45,284 nucleotides of DNA, taken from the NCBI GenBank assembly GCA_030066875.1, contig JASJAS010000041.1:1-45284 (forward strand), in the 5' to 3' direction. Below, piece by piece: positions 7,346 through 17,889 of this stretch (positions within the stretch are counted from its first letter, which is position 1; each line of letters begins with the position of its first letter). Under the pieces are notes generated by a model. That model was not told the DNA's origin, did no database searches, and saw only the letters and a list, made by a program, of their open reading frames with translations. Origin of the DNA: Acidimicrobiia bacterium (lineage in GTDB: Bacteria; Actinomycetota; Acidimicrobiia; Spongiisociales; UBA5794). The position numbers were made by a program, and so were the translations under genes.

Positions 7346-8983
7346 ATGGCCACAACAGTTGCACCGCTGCGCATCCGCCGTTTTCGCACCCTCTGGGTGG
7401 CATCGATCTTCTCGAACGTCGGCTCGTTTCTGCAAGCGGTCGCGGCTTCGTGGCTGATGCTCGAACTGACCGGGTCGGCCACGTGGGTCGGGTTGATGGC
7501 CGCCTCGGCGACACTGCCGTTACTCTTCCTCGCCCTGGCGGCAGGAGCAGTCGCCGACATGTTCGATCGCCGGTGGGTGTTGGTTGCAGCCCAACTGCTG
7601 ATGGGCGCTTCCGCAGCCGCCATGGCGGTGCTCACCGCGCTGGATCGAATCACCCCCGGTGTTCTGCTCACCCTGGGGTTGCTACTCGGAGTGGGTCTTG
7701 CCTTCAACTTGCCCGCCTGGCAGGCAACGGTGCCCGACCTGGTACCGCGTGGAATGGTGGCAAGCGCGGTTGCGCTCAACTCCGTCGCGTTCAACGTCGC
7801 GCGAGCCGTTGGGCCTGCGCTGGGCGGCTTGATCATCGTGGTATCGGGACCAGAGCTGGCCTTTGCGCTCAACGCTTTCTCCTACCTCGGGGTGATCACG
7901 GTTCTGATTGCTTTGGCCAGAGTGATGCCGACACCGGACCGGGAAGAGACCTCAATGGTCAATGCCATCGCACTGGGGATCCGCTTTGCCCGATTCACAC
8001 CCCAGTTCCGGCGAGTGCTCAACCTCGCCGCCATGTTTGCGCTGACCTCGGCCGTCGTTCAGGCGATTCTCCCCAACCGAACCGAGGAGCTCGGTGGAGA
8101 CGCCGGCGCGTACGGTCTCTTGCTGGGAGCCATGGGTCTTGGCGCCCTGTTCGGGGGCTTCAGCAGACAATTTGTTACCGAGCGATTGGGCGGAGCGACG
8201 CTGCCAATCGCAATTGGTGTCTTCGGCCTTGCCGGGACCGCATTGGGGATCGTCGGATCCGTCGCCATGGCGATTCTCACCCTCTTGATCGCCGGCGCCG
8301 CTTGGGTGTGGACCCTGGCCACGATGAACGCAACCGCCCAGCTGCTTTCGCCAGAATGGGTGCGGGGTCGGGCGATGAGCCTCTACACATTGTCGTTTGT
8401 TGGGCTGCTACCCCTTGGCTCGATCCTCGCCGGGTGGATCGCCGACCGCATCGGCGCCGACGGCGCCAACATCGTTTTGGGTCTGGGCGCAGCCGTGGTC
8501 GGCCTTGTGATTGCCCCAATGCTTCGCATCCCGGCTCTCGACGAAGTCGAAGCACCCGAATTCGATGAAGATCGCGATCACCCAGAGCACGTTGACACCG
8601 TGGGAGGCCCGGTGCTGATCACGACCGACTGGGAGATCGATCACGAGCATATGGACGAGTTTCTCCAGGTGATGCAGGAGGTGCGTCTCGTCAGGCTGCG
8701 CACGGGTGCATATCGTTGGCGGCTCTACAGGGATGCTTCTGAACCGCACCGTCTCTCCGAGTTGTTCCTGACGGTGTCGTGGGCCGAGCATATGGCCCAG
8801 CACCGGCGCATTGACGACGCCGGCGCGGCAATCCTGCTGAAGGCGCGGAGCCTCGATGCCAACGGACGGCCGACCACCACGCACCGGGTCGCGGTGGATG
8901 TCGAACACTCGGAGAACTGGGAGGAGCTCCACGCCGCCCACGAGGAGTACCACCGCTCCGACGGATCGATTCCCCTTCGGTGA
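7346..8983 (+). CDS. MFS transporter (EntS/MFS_3-like) with C-terminal monooxygenase-like (ABM) domain
   Basis: 12-TM type N-terminus (LRIRRFRTLWVASIFSNVGSFLQAVAASWLML), cytosolic C-terminal ~110 aa TDWEIDHEHMDEFLQVMQEVRLVRLRTGAYRWRLYRD. Confidence 0.85.
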   Translation: MATTVAPLRIRRFRTLWVASIFSNVGSFLQAVAASWLMLELTGSATWVGLMAASATLPLLFLALAAGAVADMFDRRWVLVAAQLLMGASAAAMAVLTALDRITPGVLLTLGLLLGVGLAFNLPAWQATVPDLVPRGMVASAVALNSVAFNVARAVGPALGGLIIVVSGPELAFALNAFSYLGVITVLIALARVMPTPDREETSMVNAIALGIRFARFTPQFRRVLNLAAMFALTSAVVQAILPNRTEELGGDAGAYGLLLGAMGLGALFGGFSRQFVTERLGGATLPIAIGVFGLAGTALGIVGSVAMAILTLLIAGAAWVWTLATMNATAQLLSPEWVRGRAMSLYTLSFVGLLPLGSILAGWIADRIGADGANIVLGLGAAVVGLVIAPMLRIPALDEVEAPEFDEDRDHPEHVDTVGGPVLITTDWEIDHEHMDEFLQVMQEVRLVRLRTGAYRWRLYRDASEPHRLSELFLTVSWAEHMAQHRRIDDAGAAILLKARSLDANGRPTTTHRVAVDVEHSENWEELHAAHEEYHRSDGSIPLR

Positions 8984-9034
8984 ACGCTCCTCCTCCTGAG
9001 GGGAAGTAAACCTGGGCGGACGTACAATCCACCC

Positions 9035-9697
9035 ATGGGTCTGGCACGTAGTCTGGAGCGTCGCCTGGAGCGGTTGGCCGATGGCATCTCGGCGGCCGTG
9101 TTTCGAGGCAAGATGCACCCCGTTGACCTCGCCAACCGGCTGATCCGTCAAGCTGACCTCCTCGAGACAGATGAAGTCGCCGGGCCAACCATCCCCAATC
9201 GATTCGTGGTGGCCGTCAACGAAGCCGACCTCACCCCCGGCATCGACCGTGAGCAACTGGCCATCGAACTCAGCAGTGTTCTCAGCGAGACCGCCGCCGG
9301 TCGCGGCTGGAAGATCGGTGGGCCGATTGCGGTCGAGCTGACGATCGACCCGTCCATCGGGCGCGGGTCCATCAAGTGCGCAGCAACCCAGGCACCGGCT
9401 TCGCTGCCCGCCTGGGCCGAACTGGCTGAGCATCGCGGGGACCGGAGCTTTGGCGTCGGCGACAATCGCACCTTGATCGGCCGTTCCGATCAGGCCGACG
9501 TACAGCTCAGCGAAGCGGAGGTATCTCGCCATCATGCGATCCTGTTTCGGGAGGGAGGCTCGGTGTGGATAGCCGACCTGGACTCCGCCAACGGGACCAC
9601 AATCAACGGTCGATCGGTCGCCAGCGAACCCGTAGAGATCGGGACAGGCGATATGCTGGCGTTCGGCCCAGTCACATTTGCCGTCAGAGTCCTCTAG
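9035..9697 (+). CDS. fhaA: DUF3662 + FHA domain protein, FhaA-like
   Basis: N-terminal LERRLERLADGISAAVFRGKMHPVDLA; C-terminal FHA (LIGRSDQADVQLSEAEVSRHHA...DLDSANGTTING). Confidence 0.88.
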   Translation: MGLARSLERRLERLADGISAAVFRGKMHPVDLANRLIRQADLLETDEVAGPTIPNRFVVAVNEADLTPGIDREQLAIELSSVLSETAAGRGWKIGGPIAVELTIDPSIGRGSIKCAATQAPASLPAWAELAEHRGDRSFGVGDNRTLIGRSDQADVQLSEAEVSRHHAILFREGGSVWIADLDSANGTTINGRSVASEPVEIGTGDMLAFGPVTFAVRVL

Positions 9698-9704
9698 GAG
9701 CACC

Positions 9705-10118
9705 GTGCCTGCCCTGTTCCTCAACCTGCTGAAACTGATCTTCATCGCGCTGATCTACCTCTTCCTGTGGCAGATCGGTCGGTCGATCGGTGCACACATC
9801 GGTCCGTCACAGTCCGTGCGACGCTCCAAGAAGGGAGGCGAGATGGTGGTCGTCCGGTCGGACACGATCGCAGGACAACGCTTCCCCATTGGTGCTCCTG
9901 CCGTCCTAGGTCGCGCTGAGGACGCCGATATCTACATCGACGACGCCTACGCCTCGGAGTATCACGTCCGTATCGGTGTCCAGGACGATTCGGTGTTGCT
10001 CAACGATCTGGGTTCCACGAACGGCACTTACGTCAACGGTCGCCGCGTTACCGTCCCGACCGCACTTCAGAAGGGTGATGCAGTCCAGATCGGAAAGACG
10101 ATCATCGAAGTCCGCTAG
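9705..10118 (+). CDS. fhaB: FHA domain membrane protein, FhaB-like
   Basis: GTG start 8 nt after fhaA stop; N-terminal TM then VLGRAEDADIYIDDAYASEYHVRI...NDLGSTNGTYVNGRRV. Confidence 0.88.
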   Translation: MPALFLNLLKLIFIALIYLFLWQIGRSIGAHIGPSQSVRRSKKGGEMVVVRSDTIAGQRFPIGAPAVLGRAEDADIYIDDAYASEYHVRIGVQDDSVLLNDLGSTNGTYVNGRRVTVPTALQKGDAVQIGKTIIEVR

Positions 10119-11482
10119 TCGTCTGCCTGAAGCCTCGGGATGCGGAAAGTGAACAGGCTGTAGCCATCCCGGTAGTCGTAGGTCAGCGTTCCCCCCATCG
10201 CCTCGGCGAGATAGCGGGAAACAGTCAGTCCCAGGCCGATGGAGCCCGGTCCATGGCGCTCGGTGTGCGATCTGCCGTAGGCCTGGAAGATCGCGTCACG
10301 ATCCTCCTCCGGTATGCCGGCACCGTCGTCCGATACGACGATGACCGCGCTCTCCCCGACAGCGGATACGGTCACTCGCACCTGCGGTCCTCCGTACCGG
10401 AGCGCGTTCGAGAACAAGTTGCGAAAGACCTGTCTGACTCGCATGGGGTCGGCCAGCGCAGTCGCCGGATCGAGGTCAAAGGTCACCTGCTGTTCCCCGC
10501 CGGTGAGTGGTACCGAACGGGCGACCGACCTGACCTCAGCAACCAGGTCGACGCTCTCGGCGGCGACATCGAGATGTCCTGCTTCGGCCCTAGTAATCAC
10601 GAGCAGATCCTGGACGATGGCGGCAACCTCGGCGCTTTGGGAGGCAATGACAGTGGCGAACTGCTTGACCTCCGCGTCGGTGAATTCATCGATCCGGTCA
10701 CGCAGCTCGGAAGCGAATCCGACAACGGCGGTCAGCGGAGTCCGCAGCTCGTGGCTGATTGAGGCGATGAACTCCAGTCGCGACCTCTCCATCGCAAGCA
10801 GTGCCTGGTTACGAACTTGGAGCTGCTCGTTGAGGCGGCTTTGCTCGACGACTGCAGCCAGGTGGCCCGCGATGGGCTGGACCAACTTGAGGTGATGCTC
10901 GGTGAAGACACCTTGTTCTTTGCTGTTGAAGAACAAGCAGCCCTTGACTTCATTGGCGACTACGAGCGGGCAACTGAGCGAGGACCGCATTCCCTCGTCG
11001 ACGAGCAAACGAACCGGGTGGTCAGGGGCACAGCCCTCGGCGTATCCGGACAGGTCATTGTCGATAAACGCCGTGCGAAAGCGCACCCGATCGATCGGTT
11101 TGTTTCGCCGATACGCATACCCGACCGGGAGACAATTCGAGTCGTAGGCGGCCTTCACCCAAGTGGTTGTCAGGACATAGCCGCGGTCGTCGAGAACGGC
11201 GTACTCGACGCGGTCGAAGGGCAGCAGCGCTCGCAAATCGTCATAGAGCGTGTCGAGAATGCCCGCCAGGTTCCAGGCCGAATTGAGGCGGCTCGTGGCG
11301 CGTAGGAGCGAAGCCATCTCACGTGACGTCACCGGCGCCTTATCGGTGCCGGGAGAGAGCGACTGATCCGAGTCGACAGCCAACAGTTGTACTCCGTTCT
11401 CTACGCGTGCGGGGCCGGTGCGATCAACCAAATGTCGACCAACCGGCCTCACCGCTTGAGCCGAGCAACGCTGCCGTTTCAA
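10115..11482 (-). CDS. GAF-domain sensor histidine kinase (start uncertain)
   Basis: H-box FIASISHELRTPLTAVVGF, N-box NLFSNALRYGG, G-boxes DDGAGIP / GSIGLGLTVS. Confidence 0.88.
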   Translation of the reverse strand: MKRQRCSAQAVRPVGRHLVDRTGPARVENGVQLLAVDSDQSLSPGTDKAPVTSREMASLLRATSRLNSAWNLAGILDTLYDDLRALLPFDRVEYAVLDDRGYVLTTTWVKAAYDSNCLPVGYAYRRNKPIDRVRFRTAFIDNDLSGYAEGCAPDHPVRLLVDEGMRSSLSCPLVVANEVKGCLFFNSKEQGVFTEHHLKLVQPIAGHLAAVVEQSRLNEQLQVRNQALLAMERSRLEFIASISHELRTPLTAVVGFASELRDRIDEFTDAEVKQFATVIASQSAEVAAIVQDLLVITRAEAGHLDVAAESVDLVAEVRSVARSVPLTGGEQQVTFDLDPATALADPMRVRQVFRNLFSNALRYGGPQVRVTVSAVGESAVIVVSDDGAGIPEEDRDAIFQAYGRSHTERHGPGSIGLGLTVSRYLAEAMGGTLTYDYRDGYSLFTFRIPRLQADD

Positions 11483-11590
11483 CCTATCGTTCGCTTAGCA
11501 TGCAGCCATGGCGACAGCTGTTGGCTCGCAATAACGCGTGGGAGCGATATCTTGTCGACCTTGGACGAGGAATAGGCGCTTTGTGATCCA

Positions 11591-12310
11591 ATGAGATTCA
11601 CCTGGGCAACCGCAACACACGTCGGCCTGGTCCGCTCTGGAAATGAAGATTCCGTGCGGCCCTTCGACGACGGCTCCACTGAGGAGGCCGTTGTTGTTGC
11701 GGTTGCCGATGGAATGGGTGGAGCCGTGGCAGGCGAAGTCGCCTCACGGGTTGCCATCGAAGCCGCTATGGCGGAGGGCGCCGACGCGGAGATCAGCCCA
11801 GCCGACCGGGTACGGGCCGGGAACGACGCCGTCCTCTCCGCTATCGGTGAGGACTACACGCTCAGCGGCATGGGCACAACCCTCACGTTGGGGCTATTCG
11901 ACCCCTCCGGCTTTCTGCATGTTGCTCACATTGGGGATAGCAGGCTCTACGTCTTGCGGAACGAGGAGCTGCAACAAGTGACCACAGACCACACGCTCGT
12001 GGCCGAATTGGTGGCCCTTGGGCAGATCACGGAAGAGCAGGCAGAGACACACCCGCGCCGCCATTTGGTAACGAGGGTGATCGGAACCGACACGATCACC
12101 GTGGACGAGCTCGAGATCGCCATCGAGCCGGGTGACCGGATCCTTCTCTGCTCCGACGGGTTGACCACGATGCTTCGTGACCCCGACGTGGCGGATTTGC
12201 TGCGCGCCGCGACATCAGCCTCAGATGCCGCCTGGTCGCTGGTCGAAGCTGCCAACGCGGCGGGGGGCACCGACAACACGACGGTCGCCGTGGTCGACGT
12301 CTCGCCGTGA
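11591..12310 (+). CDS. pstP: PP2C-family Ser/Thr phosphatase, PstP-like
   Basis: VRSGNEDSVR, VADGMGG, GMGTTLTL, HIGDSRLY, GGTDNTTVAVVDV. Confidence 0.93.
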   Translation: MRFTWATATHVGLVRSGNEDSVRPFDDGSTEEAVVVAVADGMGGAVAGEVASRVAIEAAMAEGADAEISPADRVRAGNDAVLSAIGEDYTLSGMGTTLTLGLFDPSGFLHVAHIGDSRLYVLRNEELQQVTTDHTLVAELVALGQITEEQAETHPRRHLVTRVIGTDTITVDELEIAIEPGDRILLCSDGLTTMLRDPDVADLLRAATSASDAAWSLVEAANAAGGTDNTTVAVVDVSP

Positions 12311-13602
12311 CTCGCAACGCCGAGGCGGCGCTGCTGGCTGCAGCAGCGATCGTCGCCGCCATGGGTGTTGCCCTTGTCAACTTTGCGGCCGGTACCGGGC
12401 TCGATGCTCAGGTTGCTCTCACCTTCCTCGTCTTCGGCGTGAGCTTTGGCTCGATTCACATGGCGCTGCGACGCTGGGCGCCGGAAGGCAACCCCTATCT
12501 GTTTCCGATTGCCGCGTTCTTGGCTGCAATCGGCTTCACCGAGATCTACCGGCTCGACCCCGGTCTCGCTGCCATTCAGCGTTGGTCGCTTCTGCTGGCC
12601 GGCGCGGTCACGACCGCGTTGTTGTTGTTCTTGCGGGACGAGGGCGTCGTCGTCCTGCGGCGGTACCGCTACCTGTTCCTGGCGACCGCGGTCTTGCTTC
12701 TATTGCTGCCGCTGCTGCCAGAAACCTGGGTTCTGCATGGGGCCGAGGTCAGCGGTTCCCGCTTGTGGGTCCGGCTTGAATTGCCGATGGGCACCCGGTC
12801 CCTCAGCTTCCAGCCAGGGGAGATTGCCAAGGTACTTCTCGTGATCTTCCTGGCGTCGTACCTAGCCGATCGGCACGTTGCCATGGCGCAGACCGGGCGC
12901 AAGCTGGGGCCGATTCGGCTTCCCGAGCCACGCCAGCTCGGGCCGATTCTCATCGCTGCCGGTGCCAGCTTCGCCGTGCTCGTCTACCAACGCGACCTGG
13001 GGGCGTCCCTCTTGCTCTTCGCGCTGTTCGTAACCATGGTCTACGTGGCCACCGGACGAGCCGCCTACCTCGCCACCGGAGCTGCCCTCGTTGTGGCCGG
13101 CGGGTTCATTGCGTATCGGACTTTCGAGCACGTGGAGCGCCGGGTATTCGCTTGGCTCCACCCCTTCGAGGACTTCGCTGATGCCGGGTACCAGATCGTC
13201 CAGGGTCTGTTTGCGATGGGCAGCGGGTCGCTCACCGGCAGCGGTCTGGGCTTGGGCAGACCGGATCTCATCCCGGCAGCATCGACCGACTTCATCTTTG
13301 CCTCGGTCGCCGAGGAGATGGGGTTTGCCGGGTCGATCGCGGTCTTGGTTGCATACGGCCTCTTCGTCGCGGCCGGGTTCGGCATTGCCATTCGCTCTCG
13401 TGACGTCTTCCGCAAGTTCCTTGCCGCGGGGCTGACCATCGTTGTCGCCGTGCAGGCCATTCTCATTCTCGGTGGGGTGCTGCGGCTCCTCCCGGTGACC
13501 GGGATCACACTGCCATTCATGTCCTACGGCGGGTCCTCGTTGCTGGCCAACATGGTTCTGGTTGCGTTGCTCGTCAGGACGTCACATGGAGAACGCACAT
13601 GA
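12307..13602 (+). CDS. rodA: SEDS family peptidoglycan polymerase RodA/FtsW-like
   Basis: 10-TM SEDS protein: FQPGEIAKVLLVIFLASYL, GLGLGRPDLIPAASTDFIFASVAEEMGF, PFMSYGGSSLLANM; GTGA overlap with pstP. Confidence 0.93.
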   Translation: MTRNAEAALLAAAAIVAAMGVALVNFAAGTGLDAQVALTFLVFGVSFGSIHMALRRWAPEGNPYLFPIAAFLAAIGFTEIYRLDPGLAAIQRWSLLLAGAVTTALLLFLRDEGVVVLRRYRYLFLATAVLLLLLPLLPETWVLHGAEVSGSRLWVRLELPMGTRSLSFQPGEIAKVLLVIFLASYLADRHVAMAQTGRKLGPIRLPEPRQLGPILIAAGASFAVLVYQRDLGASLLLFALFVTMVYVATGRAAYLATGAALVVAGGFIAYRTFEHVERRVFAWLHPFEDFADAGYQIVQGLFAMGSGSLTGSGLGLGRPDLIPAASTDFIFASVAEEMGFAGSIAVLVAYGLFVAAGFGIAIRSRDVFRKFLAAGLTIVVAVQAILILGGVLRLLPVTGITLPFMSYGGSSLLANMVLVALLVRTSHGERT

Positions 13603-15080
13603 ACCGCCCCATCCGGGTTCTCGCCATGGGCATTTTCGCGATTTTCACAGTGCTCATAGCCGCGGTGACCTATCACCAGGTCATCGTCGGGCCCGACTAT
13701 CGCGATGACCCCCGCAATGTGCGTGTCGCCACCGGTGTCACCGGGCGGGAACGGGGAACCATCATCACCGCTGACGGCGTTGTTGTTGCTGTGTCTGAAG
13801 CCGACCCCGACGACCCGCTGAGCTTCCGCCGCAGCTACCCGGAGGGTGAGCTGTACGGACATTCGGTCGGCTACTCGACCCTGCTGTTCGGCAACCATGG
13901 AATCGAGGCCCTCCGGTCCGATGAATTGGTATCCGACCGTGACGCCACCATCTCGGGCGTCATATCGGCCTTGCTTGGAGGAGACGTCCGCCCCAAGGGC
14001 CTGCGGCTGACTCTGGAACACCAGCTGCAGTCGGTTGCGCATGCGGCGCTCGGAGCCCAGCACGGCGCCGTGGTCGCTCTCGACCCCCGCACCGGCGCGA
14101 TCCTCGCCATGGTTTCAACGCCGGATTTCGATCCAAACCAATTGGTCGGTTCGGCGGCGGCCGCAGCGGGAGACGCTCTCGACGCCGATCCGAACCAGCC
14201 GCTCATCAACCGGGCGACAGAGACCCTGTATCCGCCGGGCTCCACGTTCAAGGTCATCACGTCTTCCGCGGCATTCGAGTCCGGCGTTGCTTCGACCGGT
14301 ACACCATTCCCCAACCCCGTTGAGCTGGAGCTTCCAGGCTCGACGGCCACTATCTCGAACTACAACGGACAGGCCTGCGGACCCGGTGCCGAGGTTCCCC
14401 TCTCGACTGCCTTCATCAACTCCTGCAACACGATCTTCGGAATGCTGGGAATGGAAGTCGGCGCAGACCAGCTGGTGGGTTCGGCACAGTCCTATGGCTT
14501 CAACTCGGAGATCCCGATCGATTTGGCGTCTGTTGCTTCCTCGATCCCACCGGCCTCCGAGTTCGAGTTTGACCTTCCCGGGGTCGCTCAAAGCGCAATC
14601 GGTCAACGCGACGTGAAGGCCACTCCGCTGCAGATGGCTTTGGCGGCCGCGGCCGTAGCCAATGACGGCGAAATCATGGTTCCGTATCTGGTGCAGGAGG
14701 TCTTCAATGCAGAGGGAATCGTGCAGGAGTCGGCGGAACCCGTGGTTTGGCTACGAGCTACCACGCCGAGCGCGGCCCGGGCGCTAGCCGACTTGATGGA
14801 GGGTGTTGTCACATCAGGGACCGGACGCCGCGCCTCCGTACCTGGAGTACGCGTCGCAGGCAAGACCGGCACAGCCGAGGTGCCTGGTGCTGCCCCGCAT
14901 GCGTGGTTCATCGGCTACGGCCCCGTTGCCGCGGGCCCGGAGGATCCCCAGATCGCCCTCGCCGTATTGGTGGAATCGGGAGGTGACGCCGGCGAAGCGG
15001 CTACGGGTGGCACGGTGGCTGCGCCGATAGCCCAAGCCGTGTTTGCCGAGTTCTTTGGCCTCGCCACGGAAGGGAGCTAG
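13599..15080 (+). CDS. pbpA: Class B penicillin-binding protein (PbpA-like)
   Basis: STFK, SCN and KTGTAE transpeptidase motifs; ATGA overlap with rodA. Confidence 0.93.
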   Translation: MNRPIRVLAMGIFAIFTVLIAAVTYHQVIVGPDYRDDPRNVRVATGVTGRERGTIITADGVVVAVSEADPDDPLSFRRSYPEGELYGHSVGYSTLLFGNHGIEALRSDELVSDRDATISGVISALLGGDVRPKGLRLTLEHQLQSVAHAALGAQHGAVVALDPRTGAILAMVSTPDFDPNQLVGSAAAAAGDALDADPNQPLINRATETLYPPGSTFKVITSSAAFESGVASTGTPFPNPVELELPGSTATISNYNGQACGPGAEVPLSTAFINSCNTIFGMLGMEVGADQLVGSAQSYGFNSEIPIDLASVASSIPPASEFEFDLPGVAQSAIGQRDVKATPLQMALAAAAVANDGEIMVPYLVQEVFNAEGIVQESAEPVVWLRATTPSAARALADLMEGVVTSGTGRRASVPGVRVAGKTGTAEVPGAAPHAWFIGYGPVAAGPEDPQIALAVLVESGGDAGEAATGGTVAAPIAQAVFAEFFGLATEGS

Positions 15081-15128
15081 GAGTTCCACTTGTGCTTGTA
15101 GTCCCCAGCCTCGTTACCATTTGCCACC

Positions 15129-17315
15129 GTGACTGAACCCCGCGTGCTCGAAGGCCGCTACCGCATTACAGGACATCTCGCCCGTGGCGGCATGGGCGAT
15201 GTCTTCTCCGCGGAAGACATTGCTCTCGGCCGGCGGGTTGCAATCAAGATCCTCCACCCGCAGTTCGCCCGTGACGAGGCCTTCGTTTCCCGTTTTCGCC
15301 GCGAGGCGCAGAACGCTGCCGGCCTCAACCACCCCAACATCGTCAGCATCTACGACTTCGGGAAACACGAGGACACCTACTTCATGGTGATGGAGCTGAT
15401 CCAAGGGAGGACGCTGCGCGACATCCGCAAGTCTGAAGGCCTGCTGCTGCCGCGCCGTGCCGCCGAGATCGCAGCGGAGACCGCGGCTGCCCTGACTGTG
15501 GCACATCAAGCCGGGGTATTTCACCGGGACATCAAACCGGGCAACATCATGCTGACCCCCGACGGGAGCGTGAAGGTCACCGATTTTGGGATCGCCCGGG
15601 CACTCGACGACTCCGAGGAACTGACCCGCACCGGCGCGGTTATCGGCACAGCGACCTACTTCAGCCCAGAACAGGCACAGGGACTACCTGCCGATGCTCG
15701 CTCCGATATCTACTCCCTCGGAGTAGTTCTCTACGAACTGCTCTGCGGCCAGGCTCCCTTCACCGGAGAAAGCCCGGTGGCGGTGGCCTACCAGCACGTT
15801 GCCGAATACGCCATGCCTCCCAGCGGGATCAACCCCGACGTGCCGGCCGGTTTGGAGGCCGTCGTTGAACGGGCAATGGAGAAGGATCCGGAGGCTCGCT
15901 ACCAGTCTGCCGAGGATCTGCGAGCCGACCTGCTCCGCTACCTACGCGGAGAAATGACGGTGGCCCATCAGATGACCATCGAGCAGGAGGCTGTTGCGGC
16001 CGCGGTCCCGACGCCGGCGCCTTCTCCAGCCACCCAACCGTCGGCCCAGACACGGCTGATGACCAGCCCCGCTCCACCGCCCACAGCGACACCCGACGAG
16101 ACTGCGCGTCATGTGGCGCAGTATCCCGACAGGGAGCGAAGCCAGACCAGTTACATCCTGGCGATTGTCGGGTTGATCGCCTTGCTGGCCGTGGGAATCT
16201 TCATGTTGTGGCAGCTGCTCTCAGGACCGTCGGCTCCTGAGGAGCCGGAGACGGTGGTGGTACCTTCGCTCGACGGCCTGAGCCAGAGCGAAGCTACCGA
16301 CCTCCTTCAGGAAGAGGGGTTCCGCATATCGTTCCGACAGGTGCCGAGCCTCGAGGTCGATGAAGGCCTGGTCATCTCCACTGAGCCGGCTGCCGGCGAG
16401 GAGGTCGAACCGGGCACGAAGGTCACTCTCGTGATTTCCGCCGGACCGGAGCAGTTCCCCATTCCGAACGTGACAGATATTCCGATTGAGCAGGCGCGCG
16501 AGCGCCTCACGAGCGACGGGTTCGTCGTGGGGACCGAGACCCCGCAGGACAGCCAGGACATCGCCGCGGGCCTGGTCATCAGCCAATCGCTCCCGGCCGG
16601 AACCGAGGCCGATCCGGGCACCGTGATCAATCTGGTGGTCTCTGCCGGGCCTCGCTTCCTCACCGTGCCCGACCTCGAGGGTGTGCCGCGAACGACGGCG
16701 GAGGAGGAGTTGACCCGACTCGGCTTCGAAGACGTCGTCGTCGAGGACGAATTCTCCGACGAAATGCTCGAGGGATTCGTCACCCGTACTGATCCTCCGG
16801 CATCGCAGCTCGCGCAGCGCGACGAGACGGTGACCATCTACGTATCGAAAGGCCCCGAACCGTTCCCGCTGTCAGACCTGACCGGAAGGACTGTCGAGGA
16901 GGCCCAAACTCTTGCCAGCGAGCGCGGTTTGATCATCGTGGTGGATGTCGAAACGGTGGAGGTCACGGCCGCCAGCGGCCTGGCCGGCAAGATTGCAGCT
17001 CAAGACCCTTCGCCCGGGACCGAGGTGGTGTTTGGCGACGAGATCAATGTCCGGCTGGGCGTGTTGCTCCAGGTAGAGGTTCCCGACCTCACCGGCATGT
17101 CTGAGGACGATGCCCGGACCCAGTTGCTCGAACTCGGTTTGACTCTCAACGTCGTTGGCACGGTGGAGGTACCTCCAGATTCCGGGCTGGAAGGTCTGAT
17201 CGGTTCGCAGGATCCGGCCGTTGGCACCATGGTCGACGATGGTTCGACGGTGACCGTGGCGATCGGAGTGGTTACGGAAGAGCCACCGCCCGATGACGGC
17301 GACGACGGGAACTAG
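15129..17315 (+). CDS. pknB: Ser/Thr protein kinase PknB with five extracellular PASTA repeats
   Basis: GRYRITGHLARGGMGDVF, VFHRDIKPGNIM, DFGIAR; TM; five PASTA-like units. Confidence 0.95.
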   Translation: MTEPRVLEGRYRITGHLARGGMGDVFSAEDIALGRRVAIKILHPQFARDEAFVSRFRREAQNAAGLNHPNIVSIYDFGKHEDTYFMVMELIQGRTLRDIRKSEGLLLPRRAAEIAAETAAALTVAHQAGVFHRDIKPGNIMLTPDGSVKVTDFGIARALDDSEELTRTGAVIGTATYFSPEQAQGLPADARSDIYSLGVVLYELLCGQAPFTGESPVAVAYQHVAEYAMPPSGINPDVPAGLEAVVERAMEKDPEARYQSAEDLRADLLRYLRGEMTVAHQMTIEQEAVAAAVPTPAPSPATQPSAQTRLMTSPAPPPTATPDETARHVAQYPDRERSQTSYILAIVGLIALLAVGIFMLWQLLSGPSAPEEPETVVVPSLDGLSQSEATDLLQEEGFRISFRQVPSLEVDEGLVISTEPAAGEEVEPGTKVTLVISAGPEQFPIPNVTDIPIEQARERLTSDGFVVGTETPQDSQDIAAGLVISQSLPAGTEADPGTVINLVVSAGPRFLTVPDLEGVPRTTAEEELTRLGFEDVVVEDEFSDEMLEGFVTRTDPPASQLAQRDETVTIYVSKGPEPFPLSDLTGRTVEEAQTLASERGLIIVVDVETVEVTAASGLAGKIAAQDPSPGTEVVFGDEINVRLGVLLQVEVPDLTGMSEDDARTQLLELGLTLNVVGTVEVPPDSGLEGLIGSQDPAVGTMVDDGSTVTVAIGVVTEEPPPDDGDDGN

Positions 17316-17331
17316 CGGCTCCTCGACCCGC

Positions 17332-17889
17332 TCACTCGAGAAAGTTGGCGAGAAGGTCCTTGCCCGCCGTCGTCATGATGCTCTCCGGGTGGAACTGCAC
17401 GCCGGTAATCGGGAGCTGGCGATGGCGGATTCCCTGCACCACACCGTCTTCGGAGTGGGCGACGGCCTGCAGCTCATCGGGTAGCACGACCGTCGCCAGT
17501 GAGTGATAGCGGGTTGCCTCAAACGGATTCGGGATGTCACTGAAGATCCCCATGCCGTCGTGCGTGATCGGTGAGACCTTGCCGTGTCGAGGCTCTGGCG
17601 CCAGGTCGACCGAACCGCCGAACGCAACCGCAATCGCCTGGTGACCGAGGCACACACCAAGGGTGGGGATCTCCGCGCCGAATGCTTTGATGAACTCGAT
17701 GGAGTTGCCGGCACTCTCCGGGCGACCCGGCCCCGGTGAGATGACCAAGCGGTCGAAGCCCTGCGCTGCATCATCGCCGGGTGAGAGCGCGTCGTTACGC
17801 ACCACAACCGGTTCGGCACCGAGCTCACCCAGGTACTGAACCAGGTTGAAGGTAAAAGAGTCGTAGTTATCGATGACGAGCACCCTCAT
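17332..17889 (-). CDS. trpG: Anthranilate/aminodeoxychorismate synthase glutamine amidotransferase component
   Basis: MRVLVIDNYDSFTFNLVQYL, GVCLGHQAIA, VQFHPESI. Confidence 0.92.
   Translation of the reverse strand: MRVLVIDNYDSFTFNLVQYLGELGAEPVVVRNDALSPGDDAAQGFDRLVISPGPGRPESAGNSIEFIKAFGAEIPTLGVCLGHQAIAVAFGGSVDLAPEPRHGKVSPITHDGMGIFSDIPNPFEATRYHSLATVVLPDELQAVAHSEDGVVQGIRHRQLPITGVQFHPESIMTTAGKDLLANFLE

Noticed and set aside
8408-9745. 445-aa minus-strand ORF over the MFS and fhaA genes
   Set aside because: High-GC shadow ORF antisense to two well-supported CDSs; no recognisable domain.
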